A stretch of DNA of 64,000 nt from Cyclina sinensis (Eukaryota > Mollusca > Bivalvia > Venerida > Veneridae). Each line of letters begins with the position of its first letter. The stretch's first letter is position 1. Position numbers and translations under genes: made by a program. The notes under the pieces are model-generated. The model did no database searches. It saw only the letters and a program-made list of their open reading frames with translations, and was not told the origin of the DNA. Location of the stretch: the NCBI GenBank assembly GCA_012932295.1, contig JAAONU010000006.1, forward strand, positions 33,320,882 through 33,384,881, written 5' to 3'. Of this stretch, positions 44,901 through 53,822 are shown piece by piece.

Positions 44901-47900
44901 TGATAAAAACTGTTAAGGGGGTTTAAGAGTTAAGAAAAAAAGTGATACAAATTCAATCTCTGTATAAATGAAAATAAATTACATCAGAAAACAACAAAAT
45001 AAGGCAAATGAAAATAAATTGTTTCTTTTTCTGTTGGCAGTGAAGAAATTCAGCAGCTTTTATTTTTATCAAACTTGAATAGTCACATGTGCATAGTTAA
45101 GTATTAGTTTTTGACAAATTGTAAACAGTTGAAATATGATTATCCATTTAACACAAATAAATCAAATGTTTTGTTATGTTTTTAGAGTTTCTATGAGTAT
45201 CACAAATATGATATTGCCACTTCTTTTTTAAACTTAGGTGAAATCCTACATAAAATAGACTTTTGGTGAAAATGCTTGGTCTGTAAGACAGTGTGGTGTA
45301 TGTATTATGAAAGTTAGTATGATTCTATTCAATAAACATTGTTGTATTTACAGTTTGATGAGTTTAACAGCATCCATTATTGAACACACTTAATTTTTAG
45401 AAAAATAAATTAAATCCTCAAAGTATAATTTTCCATGAGATCCAGGGATTCAGAACAAGAATTTTAAAAAAACATACACGTAAGGTATAACACATCCTAT
45501 AATAAAATGTTAAGAGCCAAAGATCTCATGTTTTCAAATATATAAAAACTACAAATGCATTGGAAATGCTATGATATAGTTTAATTTTGCTGGTACTAAT
45601 TTTTGCGCACTGGTTACACATGATTGTTTCGCGTGAAGTAACTGGGAACATTTTCAAAATGTTCCGATATCATAACATGCAGGATATTAAGTATGGCAAT
45701 AAGAAAATGCACAAAAAGTAAACTTGATGAAAAAATAGGTTCAAAGAACTAAATATTTACACATGCATTGCTGCAAATTACTACACACACAAGATATTCA
45801 ACTTCTCAAGTTGTTCTTTCGGCTTGGGTGTTGAAGTGTTTGGACGTTTTCTCCGAAATCCCTTTTGATGTCTTGGAGTTATAGGCAGAAGGATGATCAT
45901 CCCAAGAACTGCCGAAGCGGCTCTCCAAACCAAAGTCCTACTCAAAAAATTTTGAACGAGGACTGGCGAACTAAGAAAATCGGGACTTCCTGCTTCATGA
46001 TTCCCAAACGTCTCAAGATAAGCTAATTGTAGCCCAACTAATTCACACAGTCTTCTAATGGCTGATTCTTGGGGTAACCATTTTCTTGGATCATTTGTTT
46101 GGTAACCACCTTTGACTGTGTTGTCTTGTTTTTTGCTATTGTATTTGCCATCACCTCATCAAAAGAAAGCTCAGTGTTTACGTATTTTTTGGCCGATTCA
46201 AGTTTTTGTAGAATTCAACCAAAACATCATGATTTAAGAAAGTACCTTCCCTTTTTGAATTCAGTAAAGATTGTCTCACTATTGGATTAAAGATAAGTGA
46301 TTGCATAACAGTTTCATTACTGATTTGAAACAGTTTGGAAATAAAACCATTCCCCCAAAATGCAGAGTGCAAGAGATATTACTTTGCCAATCTTTGCTTC
46401 ACATTTTTTTCAAATAATATTCCTTTTCATCTGGCAAAACTGAAAACTTTACTGTAACAGAACTCCTTTTATATAATACGTTATCTGAATCCTGAGGATT
46501 CCTGCAGAAATTACCAGCTGACCAAATGCCATTATCAGAGAAATTAACACCTGATGGTTAGTGATTAACCATGACAATTTGATTTGTTAAATGACCTGTT
46601 ACACTTTAGCTTCCAGGACTTGGTGTGGTGTCTAAACGTTGGAGTGTATTGGTACCTCTTCGAACTATCTGTAACACACAGACTATCAAAATAATGTATC
46701 ATTTTCTACTTTGACCAAGTCACAGAGGAAATGACAATATGACACAAAATGAATTAAAAGTTAATCAAATTTACCAGATGCTCCCTCGGCTGCTGTGTTC
46801 ATCATAATGATGAATGCCGTTCTAACTCTCTCTTCACACTTAGGTGTAGCCATTGAAAAATCCTTGGTAACAGCAGCAAAGAAAAAACTCCTGTCAATTG
46901 ATTGGGTTAAAAGATATATTGGAGCACTTGCTGCAATACTTCCAGTTACCATATTTGGATATTTGAACCTCATGTATGCACTCAACATTCCTCCATAACT
47001 GAAAAGCAATGTAATTGTTATAACTTCAAAAAAAAAAAAAAAAATTCCTTAGAATTTTAAAGGTAGGAAATGGTTAATACTGACAGACACAAACTTTTTA
47101 TGGAATGCCTATATTCGTAACACTTTGGCACCAGTCCCTCTTAAAAATGTAACTGAATATAATCAATTATGGAACCCAAAATGCTAAAACAAGAACCATT
47201 GCTGAAAAATGAAAATGCCTCCCTAGTGGTGCTTTGACCTTTGAGCTGAGGACCAGATGAAGATGAATTGTAGATCCTTCAAAAAAGGTAGTTTTACTTT
47301 TTACAATTTGACCTCAAGGTCAATGTCATTCAGGTGTCAAGGTCAAACAAATATAAGTCATTAGAAAGGTCTTGTCCAAAGAGGTGTTGTGTTGAAAAAT
47401 GAAGTGAATCAATTTACTAATAAGGAAGTTATGGGCAATGTTAAAGAATTTTGACAGTTAGACCTTGGAGGTCTATGTCATTCAGGGGTCAATGTCAAAC
47501 AAACATTGGTCAGTGGGAAAGGCTTGTCCAAAGGGGTGATGTGTTTCAAGTATGAAGTAAATCCAGTTACTAATAAGGAAGTTATGGGTAATGTTAAAGT
47601 TTTCACATGGAATAACAGACAGACTGAGAGATAGATGGATGGACTTGTTACTTAAATGTACTATGAGGCCATTTCTTTTGTTATTTTCTTTTGTTGTACA
47701 GAGGGCCACTTTCCCCTTATTCTATTCAAACAGAATGAAGTCTATTGTTCTTTCTTGTTCTGTTTAGTGTTACATGGCCCCTTATCCTCATCCCATTGCT
47801 CTGAAGGAATGACTGACAGACAGACAGCTAAAAAACTACATGTATATGTATATACATAAAAAAGAAGAAAAAAAATAACAGTAACAATCACATTGAAAAT

Positions 47901-48388
47901 ACTTATTAAACTGAGTTCAAAATTTTGAAAGCTGCCAAGAAAGCAAAATTAATTTGTATTTGCTTTCTGTATGTAACAAGGAAAACAAATACACAATAAT
48001 GCCTCAAAACCTCTTTTCCCCCAATGTGATTCTCAGTTTTTATCTATTATCCTTCAATCATATTGACCTAAATCATTATGAATAGAAAAGCTATGTTCCA
48101 CATAATGCCAGTCAATAAAATAGCAGTAAAACTGAGAAAAAGAACTGCATTAGGAATTATTTTGTATCATTTTCAGTAGGACTGTGCACTTAATATTAAA
48201 AATCATATTGATTGGCTTTGTTACCTTCCACCAAAAGTGATCACAGGACATCCTGAAGCATTCAGAGACTGTTTAAGAAATTTTATCAGCATCGCATAAT
48301 CACCAAGGGCTTGCTCAACAGTCAATAGCCCCATGTTGGCTGGTTCAAAAGTTGCATTTCCGAATGGTAAGGAAGTTCCATAATAGCG
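35886..48388 (-). CDS. Family S28 serine peptidase (dipeptidyl peptidase 2 / Pro-X carboxypeptidase type), N-terminus missing
   Basis: Joining 48388-48225, 46998-46775, 43481-43315, 42298-42116, 41108-40952, 40188-40124, 36964-36894 and 35970-35886 gives 371 codons plus stop in one frame, all with GT/AG borders. S28 enzymes are alpha/beta-hydrolases of lysosomes or secretory vesicles that act on prolyl bonds; DPP2 removes dipeptides ending in Pro or Ala. The catalytic marks are the nucleophile GGSYGGM (Ser codon split by an intron), the Asp in SNGDLDPW and the His in GGAHHLDL. MDYPYPTDF-like (MFDYPYPTDFF) and CxDQTGCGVGPD blocks point to DPP2 (DPP7) rather than PRCP. About 115-125 N-terminal residues (signal peptide, QxLDHF and GNEGD blocks) are not found between 48389 and 64000. 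An extra exon (36844-36777) duplicates the His exon. Confidence 0.92.
36777..36844 (-). CDS. Alternative exon G' (duplicate of the catalytic His exon)
   Basis: 68 nt, same phases as exon G (0 in, 2 out): VIRNVGEGLIVVNTGGAHCF DL plus GG. It aligns along its whole length with exon G and keeps GGAH and DL but changes HHLDLR to HCFDLG. It has an AG acceptor (ATTGTAG, weak pyrimidine tract) and a strong GTAAGT donor. It sits only 49 nt downstream of exon G, so the two cannot both be spliced in efficiently, and using both would shift the frame (139 nt). Best read as a mutually exclusive alternative exon. It could instead be a decayed duplicate, but it has no stop and both splice sites are intact. 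Confidence 0.75.
36872..36883 (-). promoter_or_regulatory. Two tandem UGCAUG motifs between exons G and G'
   Basis: On the sense (-) strand the 49-nt gap between the two alternative exons reads TGCATGTGCATG. UGCAUG is the binding site of RBFOX splicing factors, which favour an exon when bound downstream and repress one when bound upstream. Here that would favour G and silence G'. Confidence 0.6.
36894..36964 (-). CDS. S28 peptidase exon G (catalytic His, canonical copy)
   Basis: VLKSPGVGVQVLTIQGGAHH LDL plus AG. GGAHHLDLR is the conserved catalytic His block. It enters in phase 0 and leaves in phase 2. Donor GTGAGA. Confidence 0.93.
37980..39250 (+). repeat. 165-bp tandem array inside the element
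   Basis: Very regular units with GGCCCCTGGGGCGGGGCCAT, ACAATGCTACACACCAAATA and TTACGGTTTCTGACAAGAAG. The middle five copies are nearly identical, the outer ones diverged. Confidence 0.93.
39483..39516. repeat. Subterminal hairpin of the element
   Basis: AGCTCACCCTGAGCAC, TTT, GTGCTCAGGTGAGCT: a 15-bp stem with a one-base bulge, right before the element's end. Rolling-circle (Helitron/Helentron) elements end in such a hairpin. Confidence 0.85.
39520..40123. other. Peptidase intron F-G remainder, no recognisable feature
   Basis: AT-rich; nothing I can support. Confidence 0.5.
40124..40188 (-). CDS. S28 peptidase exon F (catalytic Asp)
   Basis: 22 codons: DLLTATNIVFSNGDLDPWKG GG. The Asp of LDPW is the family's catalytic acid. 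Donor GTAAGT. Confidence 0.94.
40189..40951. other. Peptidase intron E-F, no recognisable feature
   Basis: AT-rich; nothing I can support. Confidence 0.5.
40952..41108 (-). CDS. S28 peptidase exon E
   Basis: ACTEIHLVDGSTNVTDMFPA, then MPWTPDMRRDYCYKKWKV and TQFWGR. The block between the disulfide loop and the catalytic Asp. Acceptor TTTCAG; donor GTTTGC. Confidence 0.93.
41109..41784. other. Peptidase intron D-E, 5'-side of SINE
   Basis: AT-rich; nothing I can support apart from the SINE that follows. Confidence 0.5.
41785..42055 (+). mobile_element. tRNA-derived SINE, degenerate copy
   Basis: CAACAGTAACACACTGGACT, GGTAATCCAAGAGTC and TTTGATCCCATGTTCCGCC correspond to the tRNA head of the copy at 55855; the body keeps CTAATTGTTTTTCAGATTAG, AACCAGGAGTGTCTCTGGAA and TTTTTGTATCT. 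Ends near GTCAGTCATACTGGAAACTG. Confidence 0.75.
42116..42298 (-). CDS. S28 peptidase exon D
   Basis: Exactly 61 codons: EACQYMEDAFDVVDGLAKAA, FYNGTDGTMKCFDIF, ECADQTGCGVGPDSMAWDFQ. The cysteines fit conserved disulfide positions of the family; NGT is a sequon. Donor GTAGCA. Confidence 0.93.
42299..43314. other. Peptidase intron C-D, no recognisable feature
   Basis: AT-rich intron; nothing I can support. Confidence 0.5.
43315..43481 (-). CDS. S28 peptidase exon C
   Basis: GLQKLSEKFKLCKALGNNDD through MFDYPYPTDFFSKLPGYPVK. The YPYPTDF block matches the DPP2 branch closely. Acceptor CTACAG; donor GTTTGT. Confidence 0.93.
43482..44499. other. Peptidase intron B-C, 3' part
   Basis: AT-rich sequence up to the TIR element; nothing I can support. 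Confidence 0.5.
44679..44744. repeat. (ATTC)n microsatellite
   Basis: About 15 ATTC/TCAT tetranucleotides with one interruption (TTTATTC). Confidence 0.95.
45645..45665. repeat. 21-bp perfect palindrome
   Basis: GGAACATTTT, C, AAAATGTTCC, about 120 bp past the end of the decayed ORF in the TIR element. Could be a hairpin terminator or internal element signal. Confidence 0.7.
45781..46560 (-). pseudogene. Decayed ORF of unknown family inside the TIR element
   Basis: Coding-like pieces in order on the - strand: GVNFSDNGIWSAGNFCRNPQ and VTVKFSVLPDEKEYYLKK (46550-46400), frameshift and a TAA, LLHSAFWGNGFISKLFQISN and VRQSLLNSKREGTF (to ~46210), frameshift, LESAKKYVNTELSFDEVMAN (~46150), frameshift near 46115, then a 125-codon open stretch starting GDGKYNSKKQDNTVKGG, with LPQESAIRRLCELVGLQLAY, VWRAASAVLGMIILLPITPR (one membrane-helix-like segment), a basic KGFRRKRP tail and LNILCV stop at 45781. 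The three-frame continuity and good codons argue for a former protein of about 250-270 residues. I do not recognise it; it may be an accessory protein or a captured host gene. Confidence 0.65.
46775..46998 (-). CDS. S28 peptidase exon B (nucleophile elbow)
   Basis: Completes the catalytic Ser (AG|T) and reads YGGMLSAYMRFKYPNMVTGS, ASAPIYLL and onward to NTAAEGAS. The acceptor is TTTTCAG and the donor GTAAAT. The ORF seen on the opposite strand here is a shadow. Confidence 0.95.
47220..47645 (+). repeat. Two ~152-bp units of a tandem-core element
   Basis: ATGTCATTCAGG(T/G)GTCAA recurs at 47324 and 47476, with AGGTCTTGTCCAAAG(A/G)GGTG and ACTAATAAGGAAGTTATGGG in both; followed by AACAGACAGACTGAGAGATA. 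An old short element of the tandem-core type in intron A-B. Confidence 0.7.
47646..48224. other. Peptidase intron A-B, no further feature
   Basis: AT-rich; nothing I can support. Confidence 0.5.
48225..48388 (-). CDS. S28 peptidase exon A (up to the nucleophile)
   Basis: RYYGTSLPFGNATFEPANMG through LNASGCPVITFGG plus AG of the split Ser codon. The RYYG start corresponds to the EHRYYG block of S28 enzymes, so the preceding exon should end in AEH. Contains sequons NAT and NAS. The acceptor is TTTTCAG. Confidence 0.92.
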
Positions 48389-48500
48389 CTGAAAATATAA
48401 AATAAGAAAATAAGTCTATTACAATCAAGTATTGTACACCAACTGTGAAAGATCTTACAAATTATTTAGTATTATTGAAAATACTTTCTTGAAAATGGAA

Positions 48501-48781
48501 TTACACACAAGCACTTTATGTTATTACACACAAGCACTTTATGTTATTACACACAAGCACTTTATATAATTACACACAAGCACTTTATGTTATTACACAC
48601 AAACACTTTATGTTATTACACACAAGCACTTTATGTTATTACACACAAACACTTTATATAATTACACACAAACACTTTATGTTATTACACACAAAAGCAC
48701 TTTATGTTATTACACACAAGCACTTTATGTTATTACACACAAAAGCACTTTATGTTATTACACACAAGCACTTTATGTTAA
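48501..48781 (+). repeat. 23-bp minisatellite, 12 copies
   Basis: TTACACACAAGCACTTTATG with TTA spacer repeats at 23-25 bp, with AAGCAC/AAACAC and GTTATT/ATAATT variants. Lies just upstream of peptidase exon A (in gene sense). Confidence 0.95.
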
Positions 48782-48936
48782 CTATAAATTTCTTTTTGGG
48801 AAGCAGAGAAGACCCTTTAACAATTTAATTGCATTTGATACTTATTTTATTCAATACAAATTGAAAAGGATTAGACAACAGGCAAAGTGCCTATATAAGT
48901 CTTCTCCTAACATAGGTCAAAACATACATGTACGTA

Positions 48937-49200
48937 GTTCAACTCAACTCAACTCAACTCAACATAACTTTATTAACTCTAACCAAATGTTATGATACAA
49001 GAGTATAGTTAAACGTGGTACAATATATATTACAATATATAAGAATTTCCTTAACAATGCAAGTGAGAAAGATACAGAACATACAAACAAAATTGTACAC
49101 ATACAAAAATTATAGTATGACAATTTTAAGTTGAAGCTATTCAAAACTTCCATCTCTGTATCTGAAAGGACATTTATCAAGATATTAGATCTCAAGTAGG
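48937..49200 (-). mobile_element. Possible LINE 3' end with (TTGAG)n tail
   Basis: Read on the - strand it ends AATAAAGTTATGTTGAGTTG with four more GAGTT units, a style of tail found on CR1/L2-type LINEs. The preceding 200 bp look like 3' UTR and no RT code is recognised. Confidence 0.4.
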
Positions 49201-49550
49201 ACTATCACCAAAGTTATGTCCAATATGGAAATTTAGAAAAACTAAAACAATCCTCTCAAACTGCCCATGCCAAAATCTGAAATCCCGTTTAATTTGTCAG
49301 GTATATTTTCAGTTTCGTCTTTCAAATATGTCAATGTTCAACAGTAATATACCTTATTTCATGTAAACGGATGGAGGATATGAAGTCAAATTTCATAAAA
49401 GAACATTCAATGTATAAAATGTTTTTGTACATATGTTTAAGTAACAGAGTAAAAGAAGACCCCTTAACAATTATAATGTATATATTTTGTATCTACAGGT
49501 GATACAGTAACTAGGATTTTGTCTCTTAGCTTGAAAGCATCAGGTTTTCC
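49201..49550. other. No recognisable feature
   Basis: AT-rich; nothing I can support. Confidence 0.4.
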
Positions 49551-50580
49551 AGGCTCCAGCCCTTTCCTTTGTCCATTACTTCCTCTTAACTTAGTCATCA
49601 CTGGTACCATTTGGCATGGATTGTCACATCCTTGGTTTATGACTGTCTCTAAATCTTTTTAATTGATGTCAAATGTTTTGCATGGTTTGTTATATCTTAG
49701 GTTTATGGCTCTGAACCTATTACAATAATGCACAATGTTTGGCATCGTCTGTCATGTCCTAGGTTTATGACTCTCTCTGGACGTATGACAATGATGTCAA
49801 ATATTTGGTATGATCTGTCACAGCCTAGGTTTATGACTCTGAACCTACAACAATAATGCCCAATGTTTGGCATGGTCTTTCATGTCCTAGGATTATGACT
49901 ATGAACCTACATAAATAATGCCCAATGTTTGGTATGGTGTTTCATGTCCTAGGTTTATGACTCTGAACCTACAACAATAATGCCCAATGTTTGGCATGGT
50001 CTTTCATGTCCTAGGTTTATGACTCTGAACCTATGACAATTATGCCAAATGTTTGGCAATGCTCATTCATGTCCTAGGCTTATAGCCCTTTCTGAACCTA
50101 TGACAATGATGCCAAATGTTTGGCAATGACTGTCATTTCCTAGGTTTATAGCCCTTTCTGAACCTATGACAATGATGCCAAATGTTTGGCAATGACTGCC
50201 ATTTCCTAGGGTTATAGCCCTTTCTGAACCTATGACAATGATGCCAAATGTTTGGCAATGACTGCCATTTCCTAGGGTTATAGCCCTTTCTGAACCGATG
50301 ACAATGATGCCAAATGTTTGGCAATGACTGCCATTTCCTAGGGTTATAGCCCTTTCTGAACCGATGACAATGATGCCAAATGTTTGGCAATGACTGCCAT
50401 TTCCTAGGGTTATAGCCCTTTCTGAACCTATGACAATGATGCCAAATGTTTGGCAATGACTGTCATTTCCTAGGCTTATAGCCCTTTCTGAACCTATGAC
50501 AATGATGCCAAATGTTTGATATGTCTGTCACATTCTGAGTTTATGACTCTGAAATACAATACTGATGCCAAATTTGGCAT
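49550..50580 (+). repeat. 60-66-bp minisatellite with a homogenised 66-bp part
   Basis: TTTGGCATGGTCTTTCATGT and CCTAGGTTTATGACTCTGAA repeat at about 60 bp up to 50040; from 50045 to 50520 the unit is 66 bp (GATGCC at 50108, 50174, 50240) and nearly invariant. CCAAATGTTTGG in each unit is a small palindrome. 66 is a multiple of three, so an artefactual 107-codon frame appears on the - strand. Confidence 0.92.
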
Positions 50581-51544
50581 GGTCTTTGGCTATTTAATGA
50601 CTATTGTGTTAATGATTTTAACAGTATTACAGTAGCTGTGTATGTGGCAAGATGGTAAGAAGTTTGTTAGTTTAATCAATCGTTTATTAGTTTATGCATT
50701 TTTTCTTATCCACATTATAACAAAAATGGTGTCCAGTTTGCTTTTAATTTCATAAATATTTTGAATTAATCCTGTAGGTTATGAAATTATGTACCTGGTC
50801 CTGTTTCTTTTATCATTTTAAATCTAAAATAATAAACCACATGTTTGCTGAATGGAGATACAGACATATTATTACAACCCTTCTATCTAAAAGTTCTGTG
50901 ATAGACATAATATAATGTTTGTTTATTGAGAAACAAAATTATAAAATACCCATCTTTTTGTTTATAAAACAATAACAAATGTCTTACAAAGCTGCCAAAG
51001 ACAATAATACAAGTCTCAGAGACAATGCTGGTTACTAGATCAGAATGTTGGAGGAATAATTCAGGTAAGAGGGATGTTCTAAAAGAAAGAAACATTTGAA
51101 TCAGTTTTACCTGGGCAAGAAAACTCTAGAAATATATAGAATGCTATTACTCATCGACAAGATCAAGCAGGCAATGCAAAATATTCCTTCCAAATGAAAA
51201 TAAAGGAACAAAAAAAGCAAAAACACCACAGAAAAAAAAAACAGAAAAAGAATATAAAATCACATTTTTTCCTGAATGGAATCCCACTTTAGTTTTATCT
51301 TCAAAGATTTCTTTTGATCTTTTTGTAAAGCCCTCTCTGCACAATTACATTAATTCTGCAAGATTTGGCTGACACAGTATGTTGGGGGAGTAAAACCTTT
51401 AATTATGATCCTCAGCTGAGAGTATTTAACCATCTTGCAATAATGTACTTTTAACTCAGTCAGGCTATAAGTGTGAATGTACCCTGTGCCAATACCAGTT
51501 TATTTCTAATTCATCAATACATGATATTAAGAAGTTGTCAAGTT
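50581..51544. other. No recognisable feature
   Basis: AT-rich; I looked here for the missing 5' exons of the peptidase and did not find them. Confidence 0.4.
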
Positions 51545-51955
51545 ATAGCTACCTACCTTGGTCAGTGTTACATGCCTGTTCCACTAATTTGAATTTTGCT
51601 GGATACCTTGGTCAAGAATTTGTTAGTTACATACCTGTTTGGTAGATCTGAATATTGCTGCATACCTAGCCTAGCTGAAAAGAAATTGCTGCATACTTGG
51701 TCAAGTAACTGCCGCATAATAGCTGGTACATATATAAACAGTAAAGTGGCCTAATGCTACAAACCTGGTCAAGTGGTCACAATTATTGCTGCATACCTGC
51801 TCAAGTGGTAAAAATAGTTGTTGCAACTTGGTTAAATGGTCAAGACACTTGCTGAATTACAAGTTAAATGGTCAAGACACTTGCTGCATTACTAGTTAAG
51901 TGGTCAAGATACTTGCTGCATTACTAGTTAAGTGGTCAAGATTTTGCTGCAGAAA
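51545..51955 (+). repeat. Degenerate ~33-bp minisatellite
   Basis: TTGCTGCATTACTAGTTAAG with TGGTCAAGA(C/T)AC recurs about every 33 bp from 51830 to 51955; worn forms (GCTGCATACCTGGTCAAGTG) reach back to about 51560. Confidence 0.75.
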
Positions 51956-52920
51956 GGTTTAGTCATGCTACCTTGTCACTTGGTGTAGACATAGTATGGA
52001 AGGTCAAATATAATAGTCAATATACTGATACATTTCAGAAAGCCTTTTTGTTAATTTTATTAAAAACCTGATGCTTGATTCAAACCACACTGAAGTTTGT
52101 TTCTTTTGTCCTAGCAAATGATTCTAAAGAAGTGCAGTGTGGTAAAGTATTAATAGTCTTTTTAATGTCTTAAATGGGACAATATTCAGAGAAAATATAT
52201 TGTGTACTCTACCATTATTGAATTGCCTTGAAAGACTGTACTCTTGTAATTTAATAAATAAATATGTCAAATGTTTACACCACAAGACCCTTGTCAAATA
52301 CAGTTACCAACTTAACAGACTAATGAAATTTGCAGGTGAAAGCAAGGTAGTAATCCAAAATCAATACTGACAATTTTTCAAAGATTGCTCTTTCTAATGT
52401 ATACCAGTAGATAAACTTTCACACTTTATTATGGTAGTTTTACCAGTATCTTTTTAATTATTCTCTAATATTTTAACTATTTTTAAATGATAACATTAAT
52501 TCATCTTAGAAAATTGTATACAATCTTAGAAAATATTCTGACATAATAATTAAATCTTTCAGATAAACTTTAAGACAACTGCCATCATGTTTTGGCAAGA
52601 AATTATTGACTAGTTTTGGCACAAGACTTTTTGGTAAAGCATAATAAAATTTGTACTTGGCCACAATAATACACATTCTCTCACAGAGTATCAATCAGAG
52701 GCCCTGAACTGTTTTTATTCTCCTGTAAGCATAAAAGTGAATTGCATACAATGAAACAAAATGTATCCAGTCTGTAAAATATGTTTTTCCAAAGCTGATG
52801 GCCAAAGAAAATTCACAGGCTAGAAACAAAATCTGGTTGAAAATAACTTGACGGTAAATTTAAAATGTTTTAAGTCTGGTAAAAGTAAAGAAAGAGACAA
52901 GAAAACAAATAAAACTAGAA
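51956..52920. other. No recognisable feature
   Basis: AT-rich; nothing I can support. Confidence 0.4.
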
Positions 52921-52939
52921 ATGGTTTTTGATTGAACAA

Positions 52940-53822
52940 AAACATATGTCTCCCCCCAGCCAGTTGCTGCAGGCAGTATTGAATCAGACAATTGTAAAAT
53001 TTGACATTTAACCTCCAAGTGTGACCTTGACCTTGAGACACCACACCCGCAAAGTGGGTTCTGCATGTCGCCTTGATGAGGTGAACATCTGACCCAAGTT
53101 TCATAAAAATCCTTCAAGGGCTTTTGAAGATACAGAGCGGACACGATTTTGTGGCATTTGACATTTAACCTCCAAGTGTGACCTTGACCTTAAGACACCA
53201 CACCCGCAAAGTGGGTTCTGCATGTCGCCTTGATGAGGTGAACATCTGACCCAAGTTTCATAAAAATCCTTCAAGGACTTTGGTAGATACAGAGCGGACA
53301 CGATTTTGTGACGGACAGACGGACGGACAGACAGACAACCGGGGAAAAACAATATGTCTCCCCCGATGAGGTGAACATCTGACCCAAGTTTCATAAAAAT
53401 CCTTCAAGGGCTTTTGAAGATACAGAGCGGACACGATTTTGTGGCATTTGACATTTAACCTCCAAGTGTGACCTTGACCTTGAGACACCACACCCGCAAA
53501 GTGGGTTCTGCACGTCACCTTGATGAGGTGAACATCTGACCCAAGTTTCATAAAAATCCTTCAAGGGCTTTTGAAGATACAGAGCGGACACGATTTTGTG
53601 GCATTTGACATTTACCGGTAACCTCCAAGTGTGACCTTGACCTTGAGACACCACACCCGCAAAGTGGGTTCTGCACGTCGCCTTGATGAAGTGAACATCT
53701 GACCCAAGTTTCATAAAAATCCTTCAAGGGCTTTGGAAGATACAGAGCGGACACGATTTTGTGACGGACGGACAGACGGACGGACGGACAGACAACCGGG
53801 GGAAAAACAATATGTCTCCCCC
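52940..53822 (+). mobile_element. Element with 157-bp tandem core (CCTCCAAGTGTGACCTTGAC)
   Basis: Starts ACATATGTCTCCCCCC and ends AATATGTCTCCCCC. Four full units (from 52998, 53154, 53446 and 53602) and one partial, each with GACACCACACCCGCAAAGTG, TGATGAGGTGAACATCTGAC and TACAGAGCGGACACGATTTT. The GACGGACAGACGGACGGACA terminus plus AACCGGGGAAAAACAATATG occurs twice (53311-53364 and 53763-53822), so two element copies were joined or one was duplicated in tandem. Units are almost identical, which suggests recent activity or homogenisation. Confidence 0.85.

Larger units (their letters stand above)
44504..46646 (-). mobile_element. 2.1-kb DNA transposon-like element with 22-bp perfect TIRs
   Basis: 44504-44525 (CACTCCAACGTTTAGACACC plus AC) is the exact reverse complement of 46625-46646. 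Both ends are flanked by TATT (44500-44503 and 46647-46650), a probable 4-bp target-site duplication. The - strand carries a broken coding region (45781-46560) that I cannot assign to a transposase family. The rest is AT-rich with an ATTC microsatellite. It lies in the peptidase intron B-C. TIR and TSD point to cut-and-paste transposition; the superfamily is unknown. Confidence 0.8.

Noticed and set aside
46795..46998. 67-codon + strand ORF.
   Set aside because: Shadow of peptidase exon B on the opposite strand.
48501..48828. Regular short repeats that could be taken for a CRISPR array or a repeat protein.
   Set aside because: Units are directly adjacent with no unique spacers, the genome is eukaryotic, and the reading frame follows from a 23-bp unit drifting through frames.
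50133..50456. 107-codon repeat ORF on the - strand (MPNIWHHCHRFRKGYNPRKW units).
   Set aside because: By-product of the 66-bp minisatellite; no flanking coding sequence or splice logic.
50883..51095. 70-codon - strand ORF as a peptidase 5' exon.
   Set aside because: No S28 block can be read in it and the phase needed for RYYG is not met by a clear donor.
52820..53754. Five overlapping ~95-codon ORFs on the - strand (MKLGSDVHLI..., SALYLQKPLKDF...).
   Set aside because: All come from the 157-bp units of the tandem-core element and run through its ends.
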